From G963662605 sp963667005 (GTDB lineage: Bacteria > Bacteroidota > Ignavibacteria > Ignavibacteriales > Ignavibacteriaceae): a stretch of 64,000 bases of DNA. Shown here in pieces: positions 1 to 7,944 of this stretch (the stretch's first letter is position 1; each line of letters starts with the position of its first letter). The translations under genes and the position numbers were made by a program. The DNA lies in assembly GCA_963667005.1 (NCBI GenBank), contig OY762937.1, positions 2,170,001 through 2,234,000 on the forward strand. The letters are read 5' to 3'. Below the pieces are notes generated by a model, which saw nothing but the letters and a program-made list of their open reading frames with translations, searched no databases and was not told the DNA's origin.

Positions 1-898
1 CATATTCAAGCGACCTTTTAACGTTGCTTTCTCCCTGATACCAGATATTTCCTTTTATCGGAAATCCTGCAAGCGGGTGGATATGTCCGTTATAGTTAAA
101 CGAGTGGAATCTCCGGCGCGCATTTGAATCTAAGGGGTTCCATTTTTCTGCGCGTGCTTTGACCATAGCAAGAGCCGGATCTGAGTTTATCTTTTCCTGT
201 CTCAGCCATGTCTCAATTTCCGTTCCTCCCCGGTATGATTGAAGTATACCGATAGGGATGTTGAGTGCCTGAGAAAGTTTAACAGCAAATACATACGCAA
301 TGGCGGAAACCTTACTCCCCATCTTATTGGCTTCATTACAGACAAACCACGGTTCGGAATCTACACGGATTCTGTCGTTCGGCTCGGGAAGCGGCGCGCT
401 CTTTGCTAAAAATGCCCTAATGAGCGGATAGTTTTTTGACTGCGATATCAAGGTGTCTGCGCCGAAAATATCTTTAAGCTTCTTCTCCATGTTAGACTGC
501 CCGGTGGTCAGCCAAACATCTCCAACGAGAACGTTTTTCAGAATTATACTTTCCGTACCGGACGTTATATCTGTTATTTTTACCGTGCACGGGGTAGCAC
601 AAGCACTCTGTGCGGGGAGCTCAACTTTCCATGTCCCTTTTTCATCTATTAAAGATGTTGCACTTGATTCTTTTCCTTCTCTGGTAAACGTAACTTGCAC
701 CTGATCGCCGGATTTACCCCATCCGCGGAATTTCAGAGGCATATCCCGCTGCAGTACCATATCCGAGCTGTAAAAACGGGGCACTTCCAATTTTTGCGTA
801 GTAAGAGAATCGGGTGAGGCGGAAACTATCGTTTGAAAGAAAAGAAATACAAGTACACTAAACCGGATGGTGGTAAAACGGCTGGTTGAACAGGACAT
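1..898 (-). CDS. Sialate O-acetylesterase family protein, 3' part missing (window edge)
   Basis: The minus strand reads from an ATG at 898 to the window edge without a stop, giving 299 residues of the N-terminal part. Residues 1-27 look like a signal peptide (basic start, then SVLVFLFFQTIVSA), so the enzyme is probably periplasmic or exported. The family's SGNH-type block GDVWLTTGQSNME is present with the presumed nucleophile Ser135, and the second conserved block YQGESN lies at about 287-292. Known members remove O-acetyl groups from sialic acids or other acylated glycans. The motif LQRDMPLKFRGWG near residue 50 is also typical of the family. The C-terminal part with the catalytic His falls outside the window. 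The methyltransferase gene upstream ends 36 bp away on the same strand, so the two may be cotranscribed. The family call is firm; the glycan substrate is not determined. Confidence 0.88.
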   Translation of the reverse strand, partial: MSCSTSRFTTIRFSVLVFLFFQTIVSASPDSLTTQKLEVPRFYSSDMVLQRDMPLKFRGWGKSGDQVQVTFTREGKESSATSLIDEKGTWKVELPAQSACATPCTVKITDITSGTESIILKNVLVGDVWLTTGQSNMEKKLKDIFGADTLISQSKNYPLIRAFLAKSAPLPEPNDRIRVDSEPWFVCNEANKMGSKVSAIAYVFAVKLSQALNIPIGILQSYRGGTEIETWLRQEKINSDPALAMVKARAEKWNPLDSNARRRFHSFNYNGHIHPLAGFPIKGNIWYQGESNVKRSLEY

Positions 899-934
899 GG
901 CTTTGGCTTTCGATACTGGAAAAGTAATAACGGG

Positions 935-1489
935 TTATTTGATTATGCGCAACTTATAATAAACTTCTTCGGGGGAGAAAATTCCCGCGAAAAACCGCTC
1001 GTACATGACCGGTTCTATGTTAATAATATAGTCCATCCATTTGAGCACTGCAAAGTGCGAGGTGATGAACTTCTTTTCAATGACTTCGAACTGTGCTTTG
1101 CCCTCGTAGTTCGTTCTGTGATTCAGCTTCCACTTCTCGTAAAATTTCAGTTTCCGGTTGCCGATATATTCATAGTTATCAAACGTCCGGATTGAAAAGG
1201 GGATTTTATGATCGGGTTCGCCGAAATATTTAGTATTAAGAAAGAACGGGGCATACACGATAAGGACTCCTCCCGGTTTGGCAATCCGGTAGAGCTCGGT
1301 CACGGTTTTATGGAAACTGTCCAAATGCTCAAGCACATGGGAGCAGTAAATCTCATCGAATGTATTATCCTCAAACGGGTAGGGAAAGGTATTGATGTCG
1401 TGGATGGCATTTCCGCCGTAATCAACGATATCTAAGTTAACGTAACCCTCTTTTAAGTCCTTACCGCATCCCAAATTCAGTTTCATCAT
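935..1489 (-). CDS. Class I SAM-dependent methyltransferase (Methyltransf_11 type)
   Basis: This 184-residue protein starts with the SAM-binding motif I LNLGCGKDLKEGYVNLDI (about residues 4-21). It continues with the post-motif pattern FDEIYCSHVLEHL and KPGGVLIVYAPF, which are motifs II-III of small class I methyltransferases. It is short for the fold but appears complete. The acceptor substrate cannot be read from the sequence; relatives are often found beside glycan or lipid genes. It lies just upstream of the acetylesterase in the same orientation and may share its transcript. The spacer upstream of its start holds a palindromic repeat array rather than an obvious gene. Confidence 0.85.
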   Translation of the reverse strand: MMKLNLGCGKDLKEGYVNLDIVDYGGNAIHDINTFPYPFEDNTFDEIYCSHVLEHLDSFHKTVTELYRIAKPGGVLIVYAPFFLNTKYFGEPDHKIPFSIRTFDNYEYIGNRKLKFYEKWKLNHRTNYEGKAQFEVIEKKFITSHFAVLKWMDYIINIEPVMYERFFAGIFSPEEVYYKLRIIK

Positions 1490-1660
1490 GAGCTTTTCAA
1501 AAAATTAGTTTAACAATACCTCAAATTACAAACATTTATGAAAAAGAGTTCCTATTCTTTACGAATTTGTAGGCTATTATAGATTAGTGACCATATTGGC
1601 AACCAGCCTCTTGAAATAATGGCAATAGCCCATGGGGTTTTAAGCGGGTTCTGACATTAA

Positions 1661-1783
1661 CCACGGTCTTTAGACCGTGGAACGATAGACCCCAGTACCT
1701 GGACTTTAGTCCAATTGATTTAACTATTGGGCTAAAGCCCATTGCTATGCTGGTGATTCCGTTCACGGCGCTAAAGCACCGTG
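1661..1783. repeat. Array of four palindromes sharing a CTTTAG/CTAAAG centre
   Basis: Four short inverted repeats follow each other in a gene-free spacer (1490-1945). They are CCACGGTCTTTAGACCGTGG (1661-1680), TGGACTTTAGTCCA (1700-1713), TGGGCTAAAGCCCA (1728-1741) and the less perfect CACGGCGCTAAAGCACCGTG (1764-1783). Each has a different arm but the same six-base centre, and a partial unit (AATAGCCCATGG) precedes them near 1624. This resembles REP-like palindromic elements that are mobilised by RAYT/IS200-like transposases, but no transposase is visible nearby. A short open frame across this block is explained by the repeats. Confidence 0.75.
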
Positions 1784-1897
1784 TTAATGATTATCCTTGA
1801 AGCACAAAGCCTGAATTTGTTAACTCGCCATTCTATGACCCTATATCAACCCTTGGCGATATGTTTTATACACCCTAATTAACTTGGGTTTAAAATA

Positions 1898-1923
1898 AAA
1901 AACCCCGAAAGATCGGGGTTTTT
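1898..1923 (-). terminator. Rho-independent terminator downstream of rlpA
   Basis: An 8-bp GC-rich stem AACCCCGA / TCGGGGTT with the loop AAGA (1901-1920) is flanked by A runs on the left and T runs on the right. It can therefore act on either strand. It lies about 23 bp beyond the stop codon of rlpA, which is the gene it most likely terminates. Confidence 0.85.
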
Positions 1924-1945
1924 ACTGGATATTTGAAAAAAAGTA

Positions 1946-2437
1946 TCAATTAAACGGTATTATCGGGAAATTAACCCCTTGTAACGTTATCTGCTCCACC
2001 TGGAGCTTAGCAACGCCTTTTTTCAACATATCCAATTCACGGGCTGCGGCTTTTGATACATCAAGCTGTCTCGACCGGATATATGGTCCACGGTCATTTA
2101 TTCTTACGACAACTGATTTTTCTGACTCCGGATTGGTGAGACGTAATAAAGTGCCGAATTTTAACGAACGATGAGCTGCTGTAAGTGATTCCATATCATA
2201 CGTTTCGCCATTGGCTGTCTGACGTCCATGAAAGTGCTCGCCATACCAGGAGACTTTCATTTTCCCAATCGGTACATACTGTACAACGGAGGTATCCTCT
2301 TTAACCGCATCATTAACAACTATCTTCTGCTCCGTCGGTTTTTGTTCATCCGTCGTCGGGATGATCTGGGTTACCGTGCTGGCACCCGCCAAAAGCAACA
2401 AGAGGGAAAATAAGAGTACTTTTGTTAATGAATTCAA
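1946..2437 (-). CDS. rlpA: RlpA family lytic transglycosylase / septal ring lipoprotein-like (double-psi beta-barrel)
   Basis: The 163-residue product has an N-terminal hydrophobic signal (VLLFSLLLLLAGAST). No clear lipobox Cys follows, so it may be a secreted or anchored rather than a lipidated form. Residues about 59-150 form the RlpA double-psi beta-barrel, with the family signatures KVSWYGEHFHGRQTANGE, LTAAHRSLKFGT, RINDRGPY and LDVSKAAARELDM. RlpA proteins bind or cleave denuded peptidoglycan glycan strands at division septa and other sites. The C-terminal SPOR domain found in enterobacterial RlpA is absent, as in many short homologues. The gene is monocistronic in appearance and ends at a strong terminator. 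Confidence 0.88.
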   Translation of the reverse strand: MNSLTKVLLFSLLLLLAGASTVTQIIPTTDEQKPTEQKIVVNDAVKEDTSVVQYVPIGKMKVSWYGEHFHGRQTANGETYDMESLTAAHRSLKFGTLLRLTNPESEKSVVVRINDRGPYIRSRQLDVSKAAARELDMLKKGVAKLQVEQITLQGVNFPIIPFN

Positions 2438-2616
2438 TAGTACCTCATATTTGTTATTTAATCAATCACTAAGTTACGGCATAAGGGGGAGGTGGGCAAC
2501 GCTGAACACCCCCTGACGGCCTGACCCCGGCCACGCCCAAATATTCGACTATTTTGGTATTTTGGTCGGTTTTTCTGCCTCGGGGTGACTTTGACCGCTT
2601 CAAACTTAATGATACC

Positions 2617-3453
2617 TTAACCTACAGGTAGTTGTGCCTTGGTAACAAAGGCTGAAACGGGTATCGCGATTCCTTCTTCCGTCTTGTAACGATTAAGGAC
2701 AGCGATGAGCGCCGACTTAAGCTTAGGCAAGTCCAGAGCGGGTATCCTCTCAAGGTGCGATCTGTTCCATGTGTTCCATCTGGATTGTAACCACTCTTCT
2801 TCATCGCGGTATTTGCATAGGTATGTTTCGGAGGTGATTGAACTTCTCTGAAGTCCGACACTTTCCAACATTTCGATGATGCCATTTTCAGTTCTGAAAT
2901 CTTCGAAGCTCAGTTTGCCTGATTGGACTTTCGGATTTGTCATAAGACCCGGTATAACCTTCTCAAGAATTTCATGAAGCAACTCGGTATGATATGGTTT
3001 CTGCCATGATGTGAAGGTCAGGGTACCGTTTGATTTAAGAACTCTTTTTATTTCACTGAAACCCTTCTCAATGTCGGATAGGAAGAACAGCCCGAATCCG
3101 GATGTTACAACATCAAATGTGTTATCGGGGAAATCGAGCGATTCGGCATCCATCACCCGGAAATCAATATTCTGTAATGATTTGTTATCTAAGGAGTTGC
3201 GGCAATTTTCAATCATCGGTTCGGAGATGTCTATTCCGGTTACTCTTCCGTTTTTTGAGAGCATATTAGCGATGGGAAAGGTAACGGCGCCTCTGCCACA
3301 GGCGATATCCAGAACACGATCATCCGGCCGAATACCTGCTGCTGAGGCCAACACCTCGCCAAAATACCGGAAGTACTGGGGGCCTACTTCATCAAACTTA
3401 TTCGCTGAACGGTCGAATGCCGCTTTCACTTTTTCTTTGGAATCCATCTCCAT
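2617..3453 (-). CDS. Class I SAM-dependent methyltransferase (UbiE/Methyltransf_25 type)
   Basis: This 278-residue methyltransferase has motif I VLDIACGRGAVTFPIA (about residues 46-61), the acidic residue of motif II in VTGIDISEPMIE, and FDVVTSGFGLFFL plus LKSNGTLTFTSW as the later motifs. The C-terminal half (about 150-278) is a variable substrate-binding region. The pattern matches UbiE/COQ5-like or small-molecule methyltransferases, but the substrate cannot be assigned. The start could be the ATG at 3453 or the third codon. It is divergent from the UbiA-like gene, with a 110-bp intergenic region likely holding both promoters. A role with prenylated quinones or lipids is conceivable from that neighbourhood but is only inference. 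Confidence 0.82.
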   Translation of the reverse strand: MEMDSKEKVKAAFDRSANKFDEVGPQYFRYFGEVLASAAGIRPDDRVLDIACGRGAVTFPIANMLSKNGRVTGIDISEPMIENCRNSLDNKSLQNIDFRVMDAESLDFPDNTFDVVTSGFGLFFLSDIEKGFSEIKRVLKSNGTLTFTSWQKPYHTELLHEILEKVIPGLMTNPKVQSGKLSFEDFRTENGIIEMLESVGLQRSSITSETYLCKYRDEEEWLQSRWNTWNRSHLERIPALDLPKLKSALIAVLNRYKTEEGIAIPVSAFVTKAQLPVG

Positions 3454-3563
3454 CTGCTAAAATCTCCGTGTGTGGGAATAAAATGTTCCGTTTATACGAA
3501 AAATATTATAATTTGAGGATAGTTTTAGAAAAAGATTAGTATTCTCGAAAATTTATCAATTCT

Positions 3564-4400
3564 ATGAAAATTTCGGCTTTTTGGAAGATTATCCGCCCGC
3601 TGAACACCGGCATTACGTTTTTGGTGGTATTCCTCATCATTCTGGCTTTGAATCCTGCAATCCTTTTAAGCACGGCTATTCTTGCAGCCGTTTCGGCAGG
3701 ACTCACTGCTGCCGCCGGAAATGTCATAAACGATATTGCCGATATAGAAATAGATAAGATAAACCGTCCCGACCGGATTTTGCCAAGCGGACTACTTTCA
3801 AAGACTGGCGCCGGAGTATATTGTCTGGCGTTGGTTGCCGGAGCTTATTTTACGTCTGCCTACGTTTCCCGTCCGGCATTTTCCATCGTGGTAGTTGCCA
3901 ACCTCTTTTTGGTGCTTTACTCACTGAGACTGAAACGGGTGATACTTGCCGGGAATATCGTAGTGGCCGGACTGACCGGGCTTGCGTGTCTTTATGCCGG
4001 AGTGATTGCCGGCCATGAAGGTCCCTCGCTGATTTTTGCCGGTTTTGCGTTCTTAGTCAACCTTATCCGGGAAATTATTAAAGATATAGAAGACCGGACA
4101 GGTGACGAGAAAAATGGTGTAATTACCTTCGTATCCAAGTACGGCATCGGCACAACCAGAAAACTAATTACTACACTGACAGTATTACTAATCTTGCTGA
4201 CCTGCATACCGTCGGCAGTCGGAATGATGCGCCTTGAGTTTTTTCTGATCTGTATGGTTTTCGTCAATCCGCTGCTCGTGTTTTTTGTGAAATTCTTGGC
4301 GGAAGAGGATTATGAGAAAAATTTACGGAGAATGGGCAATATGCTCAAATTCTGTATGGTGGCCGGACTTCTGGCGATTTATTTCGGGACTCCGCGATGA
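3564..4400 (+). CDS. UbiA family prenyltransferase (GGGP synthase-like)
   Basis: The 278-residue protein is almost entirely hydrophobic, with about eight to nine predicted membrane helices. It carries both Asp-rich motifs of UbiA enzymes: NDIADIEIDKINRP beginning at Asn56, and DIEDRTGDEKNG beginning at Asp174. These bind the prenyl diphosphate through Mg2+. The combination and order resemble geranylgeranylglycerol-phosphate geranylgeranyltransferase-like proteins of the Bacteroidota/Chlorobi group, though an aromatic acceptor (quinone or tocopherol-like) is also possible. The stop codon overlaps the rnhB start by four bases (ATGA), so the two are translationally coupled. Confidence 0.82.
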   Translation: MKISAFWKIIRPLNTGITFLVVFLIILALNPAILLSTAILAAVSAGLTAAAGNVINDIADIEIDKINRPDRILPSGLLSKTGAGVYCLALVAGAYFTSAYVSRPAFSIVVVANLFLVLYSLRLKRVILAGNIVVAGLTGLACLYAGVIAGHEGPSLIFAGFAFLVNLIREIIKDIEDRTGDEKNGVITFVSKYGIGTTRKLITTLTVLLILLTCIPSAVGMMRLEFFLICMVFVNPLLVFFVKFLAEEDYEKNLRRMGNMLKFCMVAGLLAIYFGTPR

Positions 4401-5050
4401 AGGATATCTCCGCAAAGCTTTTGGAATTTGATAACGAATATCATGCGCAGGGGATCGTCAACCTGTGCGGCGTGGATGAAGCCGGCCGGGGACCGTTGGC
4501 CGGACCTGTCGTTGCAGCAGCCGTAATATTTCCAAAGGGAGTCGTGGTACCGGGCATAAACGATTCCAAAAAGTTGACGGCCGTTCAGCGCGAAGACCTG
4601 TTCGAAGTGATCAAACAGAAAGCTCTTGCATACGCCTACTCTGAAGCCGATCATAAAGAAATTGACCAATACAATATTCTCAGTGCATCGCTGCGGGCGA
4701 TGAGCAGGGCAGTAGGGCAGTTGAATCCCTCAGCAGGATTTATCCTTATTGACGGCAATAAGAAATTTGAAACCGCTGTTCCGAGCGAAGCGGTTGTAAA
4801 AGGTGACGGCAAGTCGCTTTGCATTGCGGCAGCATCCATTATCGCCAAAGTTGTGCGCGACAGGATTATGGATGAACTGGATAAAGAATATCCGGTCTAT
4901 AACTGGTCGCACAATAAGGCATATCCGACAAGAGATCATATTCAGGCTGTTTTAAAGTACGGAGCCAGTCCATATCACCGGCTGACATTTCTAAAGAATA
5001 AAGATAAGTGGGAGAAAAATGACCTTTATAACGAAAAAGCTGGGATCTGA
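4397..5050 (+). CDS. rnhB: Ribonuclease HII
   Basis: The 217-residue protein carries the RNase HII signature CGVDEAGRGPLAGPVVAAAV near the N-terminus. The DEDD catalytic acids are visible as Asp27 and Glu28, Asp119 in LIDGNK, and Asp155 in AKVVRDR. The enzyme cleaves the RNA strand of RNA-DNA hybrids and removes misincorporated ribonucleotides. Length is normal for the family. It overlaps the upstream prenyltransferase by four bases and the downstream yraN by 32 bases, so all three are probably one transcript. Confidence 0.95.
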   Translation: MKDISAKLLEFDNEYHAQGIVNLCGVDEAGRGPLAGPVVAAAVIFPKGVVVPGINDSKKLTAVQREDLFEVIKQKALAYAYSEADHKEIDQYNILSASLRAMSRAVGQLNPSAGFILIDGNKKFETAVPSEAVVKGDGKSLCIAAASIIAKVVRDRIMDELDKEYPVYNWSHNKAYPTRDHIQAVLKYGASPYHRLTFLKNKDKWEKNDLYNEKAGI

Positions 5051-5390
5051 CGGGGAAGATACTGCTGTTCAATACCTCCTCGATAACGGGTATGAAATCC
5101 TGGAACGAAACTACGTCTCGCATAAAAAAGAAGTGGACATTATCGCGAAATCCTCAGATGATGTTCTTGTCTTTGTCGAAGTGAAGACGCGCAGTAACGA
5201 CAACTTCGGTGAACCCGAATACGCCCTTACCAAAAGCAAACAGAAATCCATTATCCGTGTAGCGCAGGAATACCTTTATGAGAAGGATATCGTTGATACC
5301 TCCGTACGGTTTGATGTCATCGGCATTGAGTTCGGCGAGGACGGCGAGCCGGTAGTTAATCACCTTGAACACGCGTTTATGAAATGGTGA
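5019..5390 (+). CDS. yraN: YraN / UPF0102 family endonuclease-like protein
   Basis: The 123-residue protein matches the YraN family. It has the GEDTAVQYLLDNGYEILERN start block and a nuclease-fold core with Asp40 (EVDIIA), then Glu54 and Lys56 in FVEVKTRS, which is the PD-(D/E)XK pattern. YraN genes very often sit next to rnhB, as here, and the start lies inside rnhB. The exact biological role remains poorly defined; the fold suggests a Holliday-junction-resolvase-like nuclease. The assignment to the family is firm, the activity is inference. Confidence 0.9.
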   Translation: MTFITKKLGSDGEDTAVQYLLDNGYEILERNYVSHKKEVDIIAKSSDDVLVFVEVKTRSNDNFGEPEYALTKSKQKSIIRVAQEYLYEKDIVDTSVRFDVIGIEFGEDGEPVVNHLEHAFMKW

Positions 5391-5430
5391 GAAGGTAATT
5401 GTTAATGCTCAATGTTGAATGTTCAATGTC

Positions 5431-5520
5431 AGAAGTCCACAGTCCAAAGTGCGAAGGAAAATCTCAATTTTAAAGGGTAAAGTTTTAACGACTGGGGGTT
5501 TTTACAAATAATAAATCCAT
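5431..5520 (+). repeat. Dispersed intergenic repeat, copy 1
   Basis: This stretch aligns with 28302-28390: both contain AAATCTCAATTTT, then a similar AAGG-TAAA-TTTTTAA run, then TTnCAAATAnTAAATCC, in the same order and spacing. It follows yraN and runs into a hairpin array. It does not appear coding. The similarity is imperfect, which fits an old dispersed element. Confidence 0.6.
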
Positions 5521-5599
5521 GCTGCCCGCCGAATAGTGAAATCCCATACAAAGGTGAATTTTGAATTGTTGACTTGAGCTTGGATGTACAGGGTCTTAA

Positions 5600-5681
5600 T
5601 CCTGAAAGGATGAAATTTGGATAACCGTGGGTGGAACCCACGGATAATGAAACCCCAAACAAACCAGCCCTGAAAGGGCTG
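5600..5681. repeat. Three-hairpin array with purine-rich triloops
   Basis: Three hairpins occur in a row: TCCTGAAAGGA (5600-5610), CCGTGGGTGGAACCCACGG (5625-5643) and CAGCCCTGAAAGGGCTG (5665-5681). Stems are 4, 8 and 7 bp and loops are GAA, GGA and GAA. The loop sequence is constant in kind while the arms differ. This is distinct from the array at 1661-1783. It lies in the 405-bp spacer between yraN and the small secreted protein, which otherwise shows no gene. Confidence 0.72.
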
Positions 5682-5796
5682 AACAGTAAAAAATTCCTGC
5701 ATCGTCAAATCCATGACACCCACTAAAAATGCTCCTAAAATTAATTGAAATTGTTTACCAAAAGCATTAACTTACTTTAGATAAATAAAAAAGAAT

Positions 5797-6219
5797 ATGG
5801 CCATGAAAAAAATATACGCGCTATTGTTACTTTTAGGATTTACGGCAATCTGTTGCTCATCAGCTCAGGATGCCAGTATTACCGTTAAAAGTTTAGCATC
5901 TGAAAATGTATATTTGAACGTTCTCGGTAAGACCATTACCATTGCACCGGGAAAGACCGTTGTCATTAACGACATCAGTGCAGGTACATACGAATATGAA
6001 ACTTTATATGAAGTACCTGCAGGAGTGTCGGGCACAACCGTTGAAGGAACTCCGAAAGGTTCATTTAAAATCACTGCGGGGACGAAAGTGAACATCCTTT
6101 ACGGGAGCAGAATACAATCCTCCGGTTCAGGCAGCGGCGGAGCAGCAACGCAATCCAGCTATGTTTTAACCGTAACGATCTCAAGCTCCGACCCGGTAAC
6201 AACAACAACCGGAAGCTGA
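5797..6219 (+). CDS. Small secreted protein of unknown function
   Basis: This 140-residue protein begins with a typical signal peptide (MKKIYALLLLLGFTAICCSSAQ, counted from the third codon). The start is either the ATG at 5797 or that at 5803; the latter gives the more usual MKK beginning. The adjacent Cys pair in the signal could be a lipobox-like feature but the context is not convincing. The mature part is rich in beta-branched residues and ends in a low-complexity Ser/Gly/Thr tail (about residues 108-140). No family is recognised. It stands alone between a repeat-rich spacer and a tRNA gene. Confidence 0.65.
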   Translation: MAMKKIYALLLLLGFTAICCSSAQDASITVKSLASENVYLNVLGKTITIAPGKTVVINDISAGTYEYETLYEVPAGVSGTTVEGTPKGSFKITAGTKVNILYGSRIQSSGSGSGGAATQSSYVLTVTISSSDPVTTTTGS

Positions 6220-6379
6220 TACAGCGAAAAATCAGTTTGACGGAAAACGGAAAATCGGTATATTTCTAAGCTATTTTTATTTGTTTACTGTGTAACTGCC
6301 TGATTATATTAATTGACCATTTTGAATTTGGCACTCAGCATTTAGAACTTAAAACTTAGCACTTAACATTATTATATAA

Positions 6380-6453
6380 GGGCCCTTAGCTCAGTTGGTT
6401 AGAGCAGCTGACTCATAATCAGCGGGTCGGAGGTTCAAGTCCTTCAGGGCCCA
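6380..6453 (+). tRNA. tRNA with CAU anticodon, probably tRNA-Ile2 (lysidine-modified)
   Basis: A full cloverleaf can be drawn. The acceptor stem is GGGCCCT / AGGGCCC with discriminator A6453. The D-arm contains AGCTCAGTTGGTTAGAGC, the anticodon stem is GCTGA/TCAGC around the loop CTCATAA, and the T-arm has the GTTCAAGT loop. The anticodon is CAT. The overall sequence resembles bacterial tRNA-Ile(CAU), read as Ile after lysidine modification, more than initiator tRNA. Elongator tRNA-Met cannot be fully excluded by eye. CCA is not encoded (ACCCG follows). Confidence 0.9.
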
Positions 6454-6459
6454 CCCGAA

Positions 6460-6500
6460 ACAAAAGCATTCCGAATTATCGGAATGCTTTTGTTGTTTTA
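6460..6500 (+). terminator. Strong rho-independent terminator after the tRNA
   Basis: A perfect 15-bp stem ACAAAAGCATTCCGA / TCGGAATGCTTTTGT with the loop ATTA spans 6460-6493. It is followed by a T-rich tail (TGTTTTA). It lies seven bases beyond the tRNA 3' end. Confidence 0.92.
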
Positions 6501-6609
6501 AATAAGCAGTTAAGTGTAAGTAAGAGGGGCGGAGGCTTAACACATCGAGCAGTTGAATAACTGGTCCTTATGAAAATTTGGTGGCAACTGAGTACGAGAT
6601 TGAGTTGTC

Positions 6610-6902
6610 ATTCCGGAAAATCTGCCGCAGAAGAACTAGTATTTGGGAAAATTGGCTCGGCAGATTTATCCGGAATCCAGAATTCAAAAAAGTTGATAAA
6701 CTGCTATTGAGATTGTTGACTTAAGATTGGATAAAGAGTAAAATCTTGTATTTTCATGTATAAGTAAGCCCCAAATGACATTTTTAAGGCAAATTTTAAG
6801 GTCGATTTACCTGTAAAAATTTTTTCGAATTGGATTCCGGACAAATCTGTCGTTAAAATTTCTCTACCTTAGCCAGAATTACCGCGACAGATTTTCCGGA
6901 AT
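6610..6902. repeat. Symmetric double-hairpin element (about 290 bp)
   Basis: Two long hairpins occupy the spacer after the tRNA terminator. The left one pairs ATTCCGGAAAATCTGCCG (6610-6627) with CGGCAGATTTATCCGGAAT (6658-6676). The right one pairs ATTCCGGACAAATCTGTCG (6834-6852) with CGACAGATTTTCCGGAAT (6885-6902). The outermost arms are also complementary to each other, as are the inner arms (extended by TCCA/TGGA), so the entire unit is an inverted repeat of hairpins. This looks like a BIME- or MITE-like element. No coding frame is supported inside. The rest of 6500-7018 shows no gene. Confidence 0.75.
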
Positions 6903-7054
6903 GACTGTTCAAATTTACAACCTAAATTTTCAATGAACCGAACAACTTTATATGTGAGAACTAAGGATAGGTTAACATTTTTGGGTAAATCCACAATCTT
7001 TTCCTTATATTAAAAGAAATGCTTTTCAGAGGAACTAAATTGTATGAGGGACAT

Positions 7055-7618
7055 GTGAAAATTGGGTTTTGGTTTTTGCTGACTATTATGGCTGTTACAT
7101 TTGTTTCCTGTTCTAATCCCAAAGCAGATTTTGATGAAACCAAAAGGCTACTGGATGCTAACGAGGCTATTCTTAACAATTCTCTTGATTACCAGTTGAA
7201 GTATAAAACTTGTAGTAGCTCCATCGCGTTTCTGCAAAGTTTTATTTCGAAGCATGAAAAAGGTGAATGGGCTGATGTCGCCAGAGGCATGCTGGAAATG
7301 TGGACTCAAAAACGGGTTGAGATAGAAAATACTATAAACGAATTATCAACCAAATTACAAAAAGCAGCGATAGAGCGAGCCGCTCAAGAAGCACGAAGCG
7401 AGCATATTTTAACAAATATTGACTCATATGAAGCGGAAGGTACTCCGATCTCATTCGACGGATCAGGGATAAACATAAATGGTAAGTACGTGTTTCACTT
7501 GCGGGGCGCAATACTGGGGATTGACAGGTATAATGTTGTTGTCGAGCTTTCTGCGCACTACGATTACGAATCTAAACATATCGAGTTTGGCAAAATTTTA
7601 ACAGGGGAGCAAAGGTAA
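7055..7618 (+). CDS. Hypothetical lipoprotein
   Basis: The frame opens at 7019, but the GTG at 7055 gives a proper lipoprotein signal: VKIGFWFLLTIMAVTFVSC with the lipobox VSC, preceded by GAGGG. That start gives 187 residues. The mature part begins with a short spacer and then an alpha-helical stretch (roughly residues 20-120) that could form a coiled coil. It ends with a beta-rich segment around GININGKYVFHLRGAILGIDRYNVVVEL. No family is recognised. It is isolated between an intergenic repeat element and a second lipoprotein gene, and is AT-rich like the rest of this accessory stretch. Confidence 0.65.
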   Translation: MKIGFWFLLTIMAVTFVSCSNPKADFDETKRLLDANEAILNNSLDYQLKYKTCSSSIAFLQSFISKHEKGEWADVARGMLEMWTQKRVEIENTINELSTKLQKAAIERAAQEARSEHILTNIDSYEAEGTPISFDGSGININGKYVFHLRGAILGIDRYNVVVELSAHYDYESKHIEFGKILTGEQR

Positions 7619-7944
7619 GAATTAAAAAACGGGATTATTATGTGGTTGTTGTTCCCACTATAGTACAATAAGAATTGAATACCTTTCTCTTAATAAGTCG
7701 TCCAGATTCTTTCACTGAGTTATCAGGTAATGCACTCTGAATGAACTCCACTATCCGGCCCGACAAGTCGGGACAAGCTCCGCTAGTAATATTCTGTCAT
7801 TCTGCATTTTGATGATATTCATCAAATGGAAACTTCATGCAAGCTGACTTCGTTTATGTGGAAATCCATTGACTTTTGTACATTCATTTCCTAAAATTGT
7901 TTTGTTGTTAATAATTAAAGTTAAAATTATAACAAAGGTGGATT
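7619..7944. other. Intergenic region with two small palindromes
   Basis: No gene is supported here. Two inverted repeats are visible: CCCGACAAGTCGGG (7759-7772) and TTTGATGA / TCATCAAA with a TAT loop (7808-7826). Neither is followed by a T run, so they are not convincing terminators. The first has the look of another REP-type unit. Confidence 0.5.

Noticed and set aside
453..704. Plus-strand open frame of 83 codons
   Set aside because: It lies antisense within the sialate O-acetylesterase gene, whose motifs are clear on the other strand.
1584..1766. Minus-strand open frame of 60 codons
   Set aside because: It spans the CTTTAG palindrome array and has no family; the repeats explain it.
5429..5723. 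Overlapping minus-strand open frames
   Set aside because: They are formed by the hairpin array and the dispersed repeat and have no recognisable family.
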